Assembly: GCF_004352915.1 (NCBI RefSeq)
Contig: NZ_SJSY01000074.1
Coordinates: forward strand, 434,001-498,000
Length of the DNA: 64,000 nucleotides
Origin: Flavobacterium zhairuonense
GTDB taxonomy: Bacteria; Bacteroidota; Bacteroidia; Flavobacteriales; Flavobacteriaceae
Direction: 5' to 3'
The notes under the pieces were generated by a model. That model saw nothing but the letters and a program-made list of their open reading frames with translations. It was not told where the DNA came from and did no database searches. This document shows positions 47,114 through 56,949 of the stretch, in pieces; position 1 is the stretch's first letter, and each line of letters begins with the position of its first letter. Both the position numbers and the translations under genes were made by a program.

Positions 47114-47117
47114 CAAG

Positions 47118-48572
47118 ATGAAAAAGATATATATTACAACGTTTGTGCTTTCGGCATTCTTTTTTACAGGATGTGCAGACGATTATTTAGATGTTCAGCA
47201 AACAGAAACTATTTCGACAAATGATACTGAACTATATAATAATGACGCAGGAGCATCACAGTTTGTAACTGCAATTTACAACAAGTTCTTAAATTGGGAT
47301 ATGACTTCTTTTGGCTGGATCGGATTATCAAGTATTACATCAGATGATGCTGATAAAGGATCTTCGCCTGGAGATACTGGAACAGATAAAGATGTATTGG
47401 ATGCTTTGACATACAATGCTTCTAATCCTTCAGCAGAAAGTACTTTTATTGCTAATTATGATGGAATCAACAGATGTAATCAGGCTTTGGCTATTCTTCC
47501 AAAATTGGACAAAGCAGATGCAAATCTTAGAGGCAGACTTGCTGGTGAGGCAAAGTTTTTAAGAGCTTTTATGTATTTTACTTTGGTAAAATGTTATGGT
47601 GGAGTACCAATTGTAGACCATATACCATCTCCTAGTTCAGAATCAGACAGAGTAATGCAATTAACTCGTAAAACAGCTGCTGATGTTTATGCTTTTATTG
47701 AGAAAGATTTGAATGATGCGATTGCAACATTACCTGAAAAAACAGCTTATTCTGCTAATGAAAGATCAAGAGTTTCAAAAGGTGCTGCTTATGCTTTATT
47801 AGCTAAAGTAAGTTTGTACCAAAAGAAATGGCAACAAGTAATTGATAACTGTAATAAAGTTACGGGTTATTCTCTTGTAAGTGATTATGCATCAATGTAC
47901 AAAGCAACTGGGAAATTTGACTCAGAATCTATTTTTGAAATTTATGCTCAAGGTGCAGTACCAGCAAAAGGAATCGAAGGATACTCTAACACACAAGGTG
48001 CTCGTGGTACCGGTGGATGGGGCTGGGGCTTCAATACGCCATCTCAAAGTTTAGTAAACGCATATGAACCAGGAGATGTTAGAAAAGCGGCAACTATCAT
48101 TTTTAGAGGACAAACTTTATATGATGGTAGAGTAGTGCCAAACACAGTTGAAAACGAAAGATACAACTACAAAGCATATTCTTCTGCTTACACAGATGCA
48201 TGGGAAACAGATGTTGATATTAAATATTTAAGATATGCTGAAGTTTTATTAATGAAAGCAGAAGCATCAAATGAATTAGGCCAGACTTCTGCAGCAATTC
48301 CGTTATTGAATCAAATCAGAAACAGAGCTGGATTAGGAAATACTGCAGCAAGTTCTCAAGCTGATGTTAGAACAGCAATCTGGAAAGAAAGAAGAGTAGA
48401 AATGGCTTTTGAGCACGACAGATTTTTTGATTTAGTGCGTACTGGTCAAGCAAAAGCAGCTTTTGCAATCGATGGAAAAACTTTTACAGAAGGTAAAAAT
48501 GAATTATTCCCAATTCCGGCATCATTCCTTAATCAAGCAAAAGGTTTGTCATCTCAAAATCCTGGTTACTAA
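47118..48572 (+). CDS. susD: SusD/RagB-family surface glycan-binding lipoprotein
   Basis: The 484-residue protein has a lipoprotein signal ending in TGC (Cys at about residue 19) and the TPR-rich SusD fold, with conserved LRAFMYFTLVKCYGGVPI and the C-terminal WKERRVEMAFEHDRFFDLVR. It forms the lid of the SusC transporter and captures the glycan at the cell surface. Spacing of 4 bp from susC indicates tight coupling. Confidence 0.93.
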   Translation: MKKIYITTFVLSAFFFTGCADDYLDVQQTETISTNDTELYNNDAGASQFVTAIYNKFLNWDMTSFGWIGLSSITSDDADKGSSPGDTGTDKDVLDALTYNASNPSAESTFIANYDGINRCNQALAILPKLDKADANLRGRLAGEAKFLRAFMYFTLVKCYGGVPIVDHIPSPSSESDRVMQLTRKTAADVYAFIEKDLNDAIATLPEKTAYSANERSRVSKGAAYALLAKVSLYQKKWQQVIDNCNKVTGYSLVSDYASMYKATGKFDSESIFEIYAQGAVPAKGIEGYSNTQGARGTGGWGWGFNTPSQSLVNAYEPGDVRKAATIIFRGQTLYDGRVVPNTVENERYNYKAYSSAYTDAWETDVDIKYLRYAEVLLMKAEASNELGQTSAAIPLLNQIRNRAGLGNTAASSQADVRTAIWKERRVEMAFEHDRFFDLVRTGQAKAAFAIDGKTFTEGKNELFPIPASFLNQAKGLSSQNPGY

Positions 48573-48591
48573 TCCTTAAATATTAATTAAA

Positions 48592-49491
48592 ATGAAAAAA
48601 AATAAATCTATTTTATTACTTTCTTTTGCTTTAGGTTCAGCATTATTTGCTGGCTGTGAGGATAGTATTGATAAAGTAAACAGCCCAATCCCTTACGAAT
48701 CGATTGGAGGTTATGAAAATTCTGATGATGTTGCTGCAGCGCACTTAGTATCTAAACTTAGTTTTGATGGTAATATCGCAGATTCAAAAAGTGGAATTAC
48801 AGGTGGGACAGGAACTAATGTAAATTACGGTACAGGTATAAAAGGGGAAGCATATCAAGGTTCTCCAAGTTCTTTTATAGCTTATAATACTGTTTCAAAT
48901 TCAATTGTAAATCTAAAAAGTATAAGTATTTCAATGTGGATTAAAACTGATCCGCATACGGGAGGAGCTCAGTCATTATTCATGTTGCCTAAAAAGACAG
49001 ATTTCTGGGGTAATATTTTTACGCTTATCGAAGGAACTGGACCAGCAACAACAATGTTGATGAAAAATCATATTCAAAGAGATGTTACGCCAAGTATTCC
49101 TTGGGCTGGACAATTTATAGAGCATGGTGGTGATAATGTTTTGAAAAATATGTTTGGAGCATGGAAACATGTTGTATGGAGTTACAATGGTACAAGTTCT
49201 ACATACAGTATTTATGTTGATGGACAAAAATTAGACATACCTGCATCTATTTCAAAAAGATATGCAAGCGATCCTGCAACTGGCGGCGGTCCTTTTGGAG
49301 AATTAGCTAGTTCAGAGGTTTCAAAATTTATTATTGGAGGTTATCAGCAACATTTAGGTGCGCCTTGGAGTGCTCCTGATGGATGGATGTTGAACTACAC
49401 TGGTTTAATGGACGAGTTTAGAATTTATGATGTTGCACTTACAGATAATGAGGTTTCAGCTCTTTATAAATTAGAAAAAGATAAACGATAA
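48592..49491 (+). CDS. LamG-like surface lipoprotein
   Basis: The 299-residue protein has a lipoprotein signal (LFAGC, Cys at about residue 22). From about 55 it carries a concanavalin A-like/LamG beta-sandwich with SISMWIKT, GAWKHVVWSYNG, YVDGQ and a closing MDEFRIYDVALTDNEVSALY, all typical of the fold. No catalytic residues of a glycanase are evident, so it is more likely a surface glycan-binding protein than an enzyme. It is the third gene of the operon and is followed by a terminator-like hairpin. Confidence 0.82.
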   Translation: MKKNKSILLLSFALGSALFAGCEDSIDKVNSPIPYESIGGYENSDDVAAAHLVSKLSFDGNIADSKSGITGGTGTNVNYGTGIKGEAYQGSPSSFIAYNTVSNSIVNLKSISISMWIKTDPHTGGAQSLFMLPKKTDFWGNIFTLIEGTGPATTMLMKNHIQRDVTPSIPWAGQFIEHGGDNVLKNMFGAWKHVVWSYNGTSSTYSIYVDGQKLDIPASISKRYASDPATGGGPFGELASSEVSKFIIGGYQQHLGAPWSAPDGWMLNYTGLMDEFRIYDVALTDNEVSALYKLEKDKR

Positions 49492-49503
49492 ATTTTTCAG
49501 AAA

Positions 49504-49534
49504 TGCACCTGGAGAAAATCCAGGTGTATTTTTT
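49504..49534 (+). terminator. Internal terminator or attenuator between the binding and enzyme genes
   Basis: A perfect 9-bp stem (49505-49513 with 49519-49527) and a 5-base loop are followed by A and a T-run. It would reduce expression of the enzyme genes relative to the transport and binding genes. Confidence 0.7.
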
Positions 49535-49561
49535 AGTAATTAATAATAAGAAATTGATAAA

Positions 49562-50950
49562 ATGAAGTTAGGTTTATATATTATAATGTTTTTGAGCGCT
49601 GTGAGTTCTTGTTCTTCGTCTACACCAGAAGCTGGTAATAGTGGCGGAACTCCATTACCAACAAATCCAACTACGCCAGCAAAACCTTTGACAGATGCTG
49701 AGGCAATGGATCAAGTTCAAAAAGATGCAATAAAATATTTTTGGGATTATGCTGATTCAAATTCAAAATTGGCAAGAGAAAGATACTTGACAGAAGATCC
49801 GAGTTTTGAGTCTAATATTATAACAACAGGAGGTTCTGCATTTGGATTAATGAGCATTATTGTAGGTGTAGAAAGAGGTTTTTTGCCAAGAGCCGAAGCT
49901 GTTTCTAGACTTACAACAGCATTAACCTTTCTTGAAAACGCAGACCGTTTTCACGGTGCATGGTCGCACTGGATGGACAACAAAACTGGTAAAGTTATAC
50001 CATTTGGAACAAAAGATAATGGTGGAGATTTGGTTGAAACTTCTTTTGTTTGTCAAGCTTTAATTACGATTCGCGAATATTTTAAAAATGGAAGCACTTC
50101 TGAAAAAGCATTAGCAGCAAAAGCAGATGAACTTTGGAAAGGTGTTGAATGGGATTGGTACACAAAAGGTGAAAACGCTTTATATTGGCACTGGTCACCA
50201 AATTATGGTTGGGAAATGAACTTTAAGCTTGAAGGTTACAACGAATGTTTGATTACTTATGTTATGGCCGCTTCTTCTCCAACGCACCCAATCTCGGCGG
50301 AAGCTTACCACCAAGCTTGGGCAAGAAATGGCGCTATAGTAAATGGAGGTTCTCAATATGGTATTCCAGTTGTTTTAAGTTATAACGGAGCTGTTGGAAA
50401 TGTTGGGCCAATGTTTTGGTCACATTATTCATATTTAGGTTTAGATCCAAATATGTTAAAAGATAAATATGCGGATTATTGGGCGCTGACACAAAATCAT
50501 GCAAAAATCATGGTTCAGTATAGTGTTGCTAATCCAAAAGGTTTTAAAGATTACTCTGATAAATGTTGGGGATTAACAGCAAGTTATACACGTAATCCTG
50601 ACGGAACAACTGGATATACAGCACATCAGCCAAACAATGACAATGGAGTTATTTCGCCAACAGCAGCTTTATCATCGTTTCCATATACACCAGTAGAGTC
50701 TATGAAGTTTTTACATTATTTATATGACGATAATAAAGCAAAACTTGTTGGGATTGCTGGGCCTTACGATGCTTTTTCTCCTCAGTACAATTGGGTAACC
50801 GCTCGTTATTTGGCAATCGATCAAGGAACTATTGCTCCTATGGTTGAAAACTACAGAAGTGGTTTATTGTGGAAATTGTTCATGAATGCATCAGATACAA
50901 AACAAGGTCTAAAAAAACTTGGATTTACATCAGGTAAATACGGAATTTAA
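49562..50950 (+). CDS. GH144-like endo-beta-1,2-glucanase lipoprotein
   Basis: The 462-residue protein has a lipoprotein signal with Cys at about residue 17-18 (AVSSC). It then matches the glucoamylase-like family (PF10091) now placed in GH144, with an (alpha/alpha)-barrel pattern: KYFWDYAD, GGSAFGLMSIIVGVERGF, WSHWMDN, ETSFVCQAL, WHWSPNYGWEMN, EGYNEC and MFWSHYSYLG. Characterised GH144 enzymes are endo-beta-1,2-glucanases. A lipid-anchored enzyme before a GH3 gene fits cutting of beta-1,2-glucan at the surface or in the periplasm. The fold family is firm; beta-1,2 specificity is inference from the family. Confidence 0.85.
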   Translation: MKLGLYIIMFLSAVSSCSSSTPEAGNSGGTPLPTNPTTPAKPLTDAEAMDQVQKDAIKYFWDYADSNSKLARERYLTEDPSFESNIITTGGSAFGLMSIIVGVERGFLPRAEAVSRLTTALTFLENADRFHGAWSHWMDNKTGKVIPFGTKDNGGDLVETSFVCQALITIREYFKNGSTSEKALAAKADELWKGVEWDWYTKGENALYWHWSPNYGWEMNFKLEGYNECLITYVMAASSPTHPISAEAYHQAWARNGAIVNGGSQYGIPVVLSYNGAVGNVGPMFWSHYSYLGLDPNMLKDKYADYWALTQNHAKIMVQYSVANPKGFKDYSDKCWGLTASYTRNPDGTTGYTAHQPNNDNGVISPTAALSSFPYTPVESMKFLHYLYDDNKAKLVGIAGPYDAFSPQYNWVTARYLAIDQGTIAPMVENYRSGLLWKLFMNASDTKQGLKKLGFTSGKYGI

Positions 50951-50962
50951 TTATACATCTAA

Positions 50963-51676
50963 ATGAAATTTAAAGTAACGCTTCTAATCGTATTATTTTC
51001 GGCATTTGGTTTTTCTCAAACCGAAACTACAGGTAAAATTAATACCGTAATAATGGAGAAGTACGAGCTCGGTTATGCCTTGTACAAGCCAGCAAATACT
51101 AAAGAAAAGAAGCCTTTAATAGTTTTTATTTCAGGAGATGGAGAAAAAGGAACTGATATTTCAAAAGTGAAAATTCACGGTCCTTTAAATTATTTAAAAA
51201 CACATCAGTTAGATGCTTATGTTTTGGCTCCGCAATGCAAGGAAGATGAAAATTGGAGTATTGAATCAATTTATGAATTGATTTTAAAAATTCAGAAGGA
51301 GAACAAAATTGACTCAGATAGAATATACGTTACTGGCTTAAGTTCTGGCGGATGGGCAACTTGGAATTTAGCACTTTCTTATCCAGACATGTTTGCTGCG
51401 GTTGTGCCTATTGCTGGTTTTGTGGATTTGATTCCGTTAGAAGGCGCTTGCAAAATTGCTAACATTCCAACCAGAATTTTCCACGGCTTGTTAGATGATG
51501 TTGTAAATGTTGATTATGCGATTACGATTTACAAGGAATTAAAAAAATGTAATGCTAAAGATGTTCAGCTGACCATTTTTGATGACGCAGGACACAACAG
51601 CTGGACAAGAGTTTATGATAACGCGGCGATTTATGACTGGATGTTGCAACAGAAAAAAACGAATACAAACAAATAA
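50963..51676 (+). CDS. Secreted alpha/beta-hydrolase esterase of the PUL
   Basis: The 237-residue protein has a signal peptide (about 1-18) and the phospholipase/carboxylesterase fold: GLSSG with Ser127 as nucleophile, an Asp in GLLDDVV and His in DAGHNSW. It probably removes ester-linked groups such as acetyl or succinyl from the glycan; the true substrate is unknown. It is 12 bp after the GH144-like gene and 10 bp before the GH3 gene, so it is part of the enzyme operon. Confidence 0.8.
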   Translation: MKFKVTLLIVLFSAFGFSQTETTGKINTVIMEKYELGYALYKPANTKEKKPLIVFISGDGEKGTDISKVKIHGPLNYLKTHQLDAYVLAPQCKEDENWSIESIYELILKIQKENKIDSDRIYVTGLSSGGWATWNLALSYPDMFAAVVPIAGFVDLIPLEGACKIANIPTRIFHGLLDDVVNVDYAITIYKELKKCNAKDVQLTIFDDAGHNSWTRVYDNAAIYDWMLQQKKTNTNK

Positions 51677-51686
51677 ATAATACATA

Positions 51687-53987
51687 ATGAAAAACAAATT
51701 AGTCTTACTTTTTTTAGGATGTGCTGTTTTGGGTTACGCTCAAAAAAAGAGCACAAAAAGTACAGTGAAAATTAAACCTAAGTCAGAGTTTGTGGCAGAG
51801 TTAATGTCAAAAATGACATTAGAAGAAAAATTAGGGCAGTTGAATTTACCAACATCTGGTGATATTACAACTGGTCAGGCAAATAGTTCAAATGTTGCAA
51901 AAAATATTGCTGAAGGTAAAGTTGGCGGTTTGTTCAATATTAAATCAGTACAAAAAATTAAAGAAGTACAAAAAATTGCTGTTGAAAAAAGCCGTTTAAA
52001 AATTCCGTTGCTTTTTGGTATGGACGTGATTCACGGTTATGAAACAACATTTCCAATTCCGTTAGGATTGTCTTGTACTTGGGACATGGCTTTAATTGAA
52101 AGAAGTGCTCAAATTGCCGCAAAAGAAGCAAGTGCTGACGGAATCAACTGGACATTCTCTCCAATGGTTGATATTTCTCGTGATCCACGTTGGGGAAGAG
52201 TTTCTGAAGGTTCTGGAGAAGATCCATATTTGGGAAGCCAAATTGCAAAAGCAATGGTTAACGGATATCAGCAACACGACCTTTCAAAAAACAATTCCAT
52301 TTTAGCTTGTGTTAAACACTTCGCATTATATGGCGCTCCAGAAGCTGGACGTGATTATAATACAGTTGATATGAGTCATATCAGAATGTTTAATGATTAT
52401 TTTCCACCTTACAAAGCAGCAGTTGATGCTGGTGTAGGTTCAGTTATGGCATCTTTCAATGAAATTGATGGAATTCCAGCAACTGGAAACAAATGGTTAA
52501 TGACAGATGTTTTAAGAAAACAATGGGGTTTCAAAGGTTTCGTAGTAACCGATTTTACGGGAATTCCTGAAATGATCGAACACGGAATGGGGAATCTTCA
52601 AGATGTTTCGGCTTTAGCTTTAAATGCTGGTGTTGAAATGGATATGGTTGGAGAAGGTTTCCTAGGAACTTTGAAAAAATCTTTGGATGAAAAAAGAGTT
52701 TCAATGGAAACAATCGACAATGCTGTAAAACTTATTTTAGAAGCAAAATACGATTTAGGATTGTTCCAAGATCCATATAAATACTGTGATGAAAAAAGAG
52801 CTAAAACTGAAATCTTCACAATGGATAGCAGAAAAGAAGCGCGTCAAATTGCTGCTCAATCATTGGTTTTACTGAAAAACCAAAACCAATTATTGCCTCT
52901 TAAAAAATCTGGAACTATTGGTTTGATCGGACCATTGGCTGATGCTAAAGAAAATATGCCAGGAACTTGGAGTGTGGCTACTAAAATGGAAAACGCAGTT
53001 TCATTATTAGCTGGAATCAAAGAAGTTGCCGGAGCAGGAACTAAAGTTTTATATGCAAAAGGAAGCAATTTAGATTATGATGAAACTTTTGAGACTAATG
53101 CTACAATGTTTGGAAAAACATTACACCGTGATGGCCGTTCAAAAGAAGAATTATTAGCTGAAGCTTTAAAAGTAGCTGAACAATCTGATGTAATTGTTGC
53201 TGCACTTGGAGAATCAGCTGAAATGAGCGGTGAATCAAGCAGCCGTACCAATTTGCAAATTCCACAAGCGCAAAAAGATTTATTAAACGCTTTACTAAAA
53301 ACAGGAAAACCAGTAGTGGTAGTTTTATTTGACGGACGTCCGTTAGTAATTACTGACGAAGAAAAAACAGTTCCAGCAATTTTAAATGCTTGGTTCGCGG
53401 GTACTGAAGCGGGTTATGCTATTGCTGATGTTTTATTTGGAGATGTAAATCCTTCTGGAAAATTAACAGCAACTTTCCCAAGAAGCGTTGGTCAATTACC
53501 AATTTATTATGCACATAAAAATACAGGAAGACCGCTTTCTAACACAGAAGGTAAATTTGAGAAATTCAGATCAAACTATATTGACGAAAGAAATGAGCCA
53601 TTATTCCCTTTCGGATACGGTTTAAGCTACACGACTTTTGATTATTCAAACTTGAAAATTTCTTCTGATAAAATGAATTTCAGCGGAAAATTAAAAGTAA
53701 CAGTTGACGTAACGAATACAGGAAATTTTGACGGAAAAGAAACAGTTCAATTATACATTAGAGATTTAGTTGGTTCAGTAACAAGACCAGTTAGAGAATT
53801 GAAAGGTTTCCAAAAAATAGCACTTAAAAAAGGTGAAAAACAAACAGTAAGTTTTGACATTACTGTTGAAGATTTAAAATTTTATAATTCTGATTTGCAA
53901 TTCGCAGCAGAACCTGGACAGTTTGATGTTTTCGTTGGAGGAAATTCAACTGCCGACAAGAAAGTTAGTTTCGAGTTAACTAAATAG
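51687..53987 (+). CDS. GH3 beta-glucosidase (BglX type)
   Basis: The 766-residue protein has a signal peptide (about 1-18), the GH3 TIM barrel with the nucleophile Asp289 in VVTDF, the second alpha/beta sandwich and a C-terminal fibronectin-III-like domain from about residue 660. It releases glucose from non-reducing ends of beta-glucan oligosaccharides in the periplasm. Next to GH144 it would turn sophoro-oligosaccharides into glucose, as described for a related Bacteroides locus. A terminator follows. Confidence 0.93.
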   Translation: MKNKLVLLFLGCAVLGYAQKKSTKSTVKIKPKSEFVAELMSKMTLEEKLGQLNLPTSGDITTGQANSSNVAKNIAEGKVGGLFNIKSVQKIKEVQKIAVEKSRLKIPLLFGMDVIHGYETTFPIPLGLSCTWDMALIERSAQIAAKEASADGINWTFSPMVDISRDPRWGRVSEGSGEDPYLGSQIAKAMVNGYQQHDLSKNNSILACVKHFALYGAPEAGRDYNTVDMSHIRMFNDYFPPYKAAVDAGVGSVMASFNEIDGIPATGNKWLMTDVLRKQWGFKGFVVTDFTGIPEMIEHGMGNLQDVSALALNAGVEMDMVGEGFLGTLKKSLDEKRVSMETIDNAVKLILEAKYDLGLFQDPYKYCDEKRAKTEIFTMDSRKEARQIAAQSLVLLKNQNQLLPLKKSGTIGLIGPLADAKENMPGTWSVATKMENAVSLLAGIKEVAGAGTKVLYAKGSNLDYDETFETNATMFGKTLHRDGRSKEELLAEALKVAEQSDVIVAALGESAEMSGESSSRTNLQIPQAQKDLLNALLKTGKPVVVVLFDGRPLVITDEEKTVPAILNAWFAGTEAGYAIADVLFGDVNPSGKLTATFPRSVGQLPIYYAHKNTGRPLSNTEGKFEKFRSNYIDERNEPLFPFGYGLSYTTFDYSNLKISSDKMNFSGKLKVTVDVTNTGNFDGKETVQLYIRDLVGSVTRPVRELKGFQKIALKKGEKQTVSFDITVEDLKFYNSDLQFAAEPGQFDVFVGGNSTADKKVSFELTK

Positions 53988-54008
53988 TTGGTTTATTGGT
54001 TAGTTAAG

Positions 54009-54034
54009 AGCCCTTCATATGGAGGGCTTTTTTT
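54009..54034 (+). terminator. Terminator after the GH3 gene
   Basis: A 6-bp stem, AGCCCT (54009-54014) with AGGGCT (54023-54028), and an 8-base loop are followed by a T-run. The genes downstream are probably expressed at a lower level or from another promoter. Confidence 0.7.
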
Positions 54035-54068
54035 CTAAAATAAAGATTCTCTTTTTAATTTTTTACCT

Positions 54069-54851
54069 ATGAATACATTTAAAATATCTCGCACCTTTAC
54101 AATAATGTTCTTTGTAATTTTTGCTTCTTGCAATGCGCAAAAAAATGCAATTGTAGCCCATCGCGGTGCTTGGAAAAAGAATAATTTACCTGAAAATTCA
54201 ATTGCTTCTTTAAGACATGCAATTGATTTAAAATTGCCAGGTTCAGAATTTGACGTTTGGCGCACTGCCGATGATTCATTGGTAATTAATCACGATGCTC
54301 ATTTTAATAAACTATTGATTGAACAAACAAATTATGCCGATTTGATCAAGTTTAAATTATCAAATGGTGAAAAGCTTCCAACGCTTTACGAATATATTTC
54401 AGAAGGAATAAAAAACAATAAACACACACTTTTAGTTTGCGAAATCAAACCTTCGGAAATAAGCAAAGAACGTGGACAAAAAACAGCAGTAATGGCGGTT
54501 GAAGTCATCAAAAAATTGAAAGCCGACAAAAAAACATGTTATATAAGTTTTGACTACGATATTCTGAAACAAATTAGAGCTATCGATTCAAAAACTTCTC
54601 TTCAATATTTGGAAGGCAATAAATCTCCGATTGAAGTTAAAGCTGATAAAATTAACGGAGTTGATTACCATTATTCCGTTTTTCAAAAACACCCAGAATG
54701 GATACAGGAAGCTAAGGATAATAAAATTATTCTAAACGCTTGGACTGTTAATGATGCAAAAGACATGGATTGGATTATAGCTCAGAAATTCAATTACATC
54801 ACAACAAATGAACCCGAACTTTTAAAGGAAAGAAAAGAGATTAAAAATTAA
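54069..54851 (+). CDS. Glycerophosphodiester phosphodiesterase-family lipoprotein
   Basis: The 260-residue protein has a lipoprotein signal (FASC, Cys21) and the GDPD TIM barrel: His31 in AHRGAW, Glu42 in PENS, Glu60-x-Asp62 in SEFDVW and His75 in NHD give the metal and catalytic residues. It cuts glycerol-3-phosphate from phosphodiesters. Inside a glucan-utilisation locus the likely substrate is phosphoglycerol attached to the sugar chain, as on osmoregulated periplasmic glucans. That role is inference; phospholipid scavenging is the alternative. Confidence 0.88.
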   Translation: MNTFKISRTFTIMFFVIFASCNAQKNAIVAHRGAWKKNNLPENSIASLRHAIDLKLPGSEFDVWRTADDSLVINHDAHFNKLLIEQTNYADLIKFKLSNGEKLPTLYEYISEGIKNNKHTLLVCEIKPSEISKERGQKTAVMAVEVIKKLKADKKTCYISFDYDILKQIRAIDSKTSLQYLEGNKSPIEVKADKINGVDYHYSVFQKHPEWIQEAKDNKIILNAWTVNDAKDMDWIIAQKFNYITTNEPELLKERKEIKN

Positions 54852-54884
54852 TCTTTTTGAAAGCTTTACTAAAGAAATTTAATC

Positions 54885-56801
54885 ATGAAAAAGATATATA
54901 AGCAATTTATGCCAATTTTGTTTTCGATGCTTTTCGGAAGCAGTCTTTTGGCACAAAATTCTGGTAAAACAGAATGGTTTGATCCTGCAAAACCGGCAAC
55001 AACATATTGTAATCCAATAAATATTGGCTACAATTTTACGACACATAATCACAACGGGATTCCTGAATCTAGACGCTCAAGCGCCGATCCTGTAATTATT
55101 ACCTACAAAGGAGAATATTATTTATTTGCGACGAATCAAGCAGGTTTCTTCTGGAGTAAAGACATGTCTGATTGGAAATTTGTTTACGGAAGTTTTCAAA
55201 GACAACCTGGCGATGATGATCAATGCGCACCTGCAGCTTGGGTTGTAAACGATACATTATTCTATGTTGGATCAACTTGGAAAAGAGACCATCCAATTTG
55301 GAAAACTGCTGATCCAAAATCAGGAAGATGGACGCGTCACGTTGATAAAGCAATGTTACCAACTTGGGATCCTGCAATTTTTCAAGATGATGACAAAAAA
55401 GTATATATGTACTACGGTTCAAGCGGAAAATTGCCTCTTGTTGGTACTGAAGTTGATTATAATACTTGGCTTCCAAAAGGGAATCAAGCAGATTATGCGC
55501 AATTGTATAAAGCAACCGAAGTAGAAGATATTCAGCGCCCGTATGGACAAATCAAAGAAGTTGCGATTTTAGATCCTTCAGCGCATGGTTGGGAACGTTT
55601 TGGACCAAATAATGATATGGAACCCGCACCTTGGGGGAATTTCATTGAAGGTGCTTGGATGACTAAACACAACGGAAAATACTATATGCAATATGGCGCG
55701 CCGGCAACTGAATTTAAAGGCTATGCAAATGGCGTTCATGTTGGCGATAATCCGTTAGGACCTTTTACGTATCAAAAACACAATCCAATGTCATATAAAC
55801 CGGGCGGATTTGTAATTGGAGCTGGACACGGAAATACTTTTGCAGATATTTACGGGAATTATTGGAACACAGGAACCTGTAAAATTTCTATAAAAGATCG
55901 TTTCGAGCGTCGCATTGATATGTTTCCAGCAGGATTTGATAAAGATGACGTAATGTATTCTATTACAGCTTATGGAGATTTCCCGATTGTGCTTCCAACT
56001 GGCGAGCGCGATCAAACAAAAGGCGCTTCATCGGGCTGGATGTTGCTTTCGTACAAAAAGCCGGTAACGGTTTCATCTTCTGAAGAATGTATGGAGGTTG
56101 AAACTCACAGAATGGATAATGGAGGAAAAAAAGTCTATGAGAAATTTTGCTACGGAGCAGAAAATTTAACAGATGAAAATATCCAAACGTATTGGTCGGC
56201 AAAAACTAGTAATCCTGGCGAATGGCTTCAAATGGATTTAGGCAGACAAATGGAAATTAAAGCGCTTCAGATTAATTATGCTGATCATAAAGCAACGCAA
56301 TACAATAAAGCAATGGATATTTATTATCAATATAAAATATTCATGTCTGATGATGCTAAAAATTGGACTTTGGTTGTAGATAAATCTAAAAATGATAAAG
56401 ATGTGCCACATGATTATGTAGAGCTTACAAAATCAATCAAAGCGCGTTATATCAAAATGGAAAACATTCATAACGCATCAGGTTTGTTTGCTATTTCTGA
56501 TTTCAGGGTTTTTGGAAATGGTTTGGCAGAAAAACCAAAAGCAGTTTCTTCTTTCAAAGTAGATAGAAATAAAGCAGATTCACGAAATGCTATGATATCT
56601 TGGAAAAAACAAAATGATGCCGTTGGCTACAATATTTATTACGGAATTACTCCTGATAAATTATACAACAGTATTATGGTTTACGGCGACAATTCATACG
56701 ATTTTAGAGGTTTAGATAAAGGCACAAAATATTATTTCACCATTGAACCTTTTAATGAAAACGGAATTGGTACAAGAAATAAACTTATTGAAGTGAAGTA
56801 G
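54885..56801 (+). CDS. GH43-like glycosidase with discoidin (F5/8 C) and FN3 domains
   Basis: The 638-residue protein has a signal peptide (about 1-23) and a five-bladed GH43-type propeller (about 60-385) with Asp in SADPVI, Asp in WDPAIF and Glu in EGAWM as the expected triad. A discoidin/F5-8C-like domain (about 400-545, WLQMDLG, RYIKMEN) and an FN3 domain (about 555-638) follow. GH43 enzymes remove arabinose, xylose or galactose; which one here is not clear. It is the last gene of the locus and ends with a strong terminator. Position suggests it removes a side group from the glycan. Confidence 0.83.
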   Translation: MKKIYKQFMPILFSMLFGSSLLAQNSGKTEWFDPAKPATTYCNPINIGYNFTTHNHNGIPESRRSSADPVIITYKGEYYLFATNQAGFFWSKDMSDWKFVYGSFQRQPGDDDQCAPAAWVVNDTLFYVGSTWKRDHPIWKTADPKSGRWTRHVDKAMLPTWDPAIFQDDDKKVYMYYGSSGKLPLVGTEVDYNTWLPKGNQADYAQLYKATEVEDIQRPYGQIKEVAILDPSAHGWERFGPNNDMEPAPWGNFIEGAWMTKHNGKYYMQYGAPATEFKGYANGVHVGDNPLGPFTYQKHNPMSYKPGGFVIGAGHGNTFADIYGNYWNTGTCKISIKDRFERRIDMFPAGFDKDDVMYSITAYGDFPIVLPTGERDQTKGASSGWMLLSYKKPVTVSSSEECMEVETHRMDNGGKKVYEKFCYGAENLTDENIQTYWSAKTSNPGEWLQMDLGRQMEIKALQINYADHKATQYNKAMDIYYQYKIFMSDDAKNWTLVVDKSKNDKDVPHDYVELTKSIKARYIKMENIHNASGLFAISDFRVFGNGLAEKPKAVSSFKVDRNKADSRNAMISWKKQNDAVGYNIYYGITPDKLYNSIMVYGDNSYDFRGLDKGTKYYFTIEPFNENGIGTRNKLIEVK

Positions 56802-56820
56802 TTTTGATGTGATAAAATTT

Positions 56821-56868
56821 AAAAGCTCTGATTGTAAAGTTAAAAAATTACAATCAGAGCTTTTTTTT
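56821..56868 (+). terminator. Terminator of the polysaccharide-utilisation locus
   Basis: A perfect 17-bp stem (56821-56837 with 56848-56864) with a 10-base loop ends in a long T-run. Confidence 0.9.
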
Positions 56869-56949
56869 GAGAAAAGACTACGAAAAAAATTCTGACAGGT
56901 CTAAAGAATTTTGTTCCTTTGCGAAACAACCCAAAAATGCTATAAAACA

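Noticed and set aside
54885..56801. GH43 as an enzyme acting on the beta-1,2-glucan backbone
   Set aside because: GH43 enzymes act mainly on arabinose, xylose or galactose residues; without subfamily evidence a side-group role is the safer reading.
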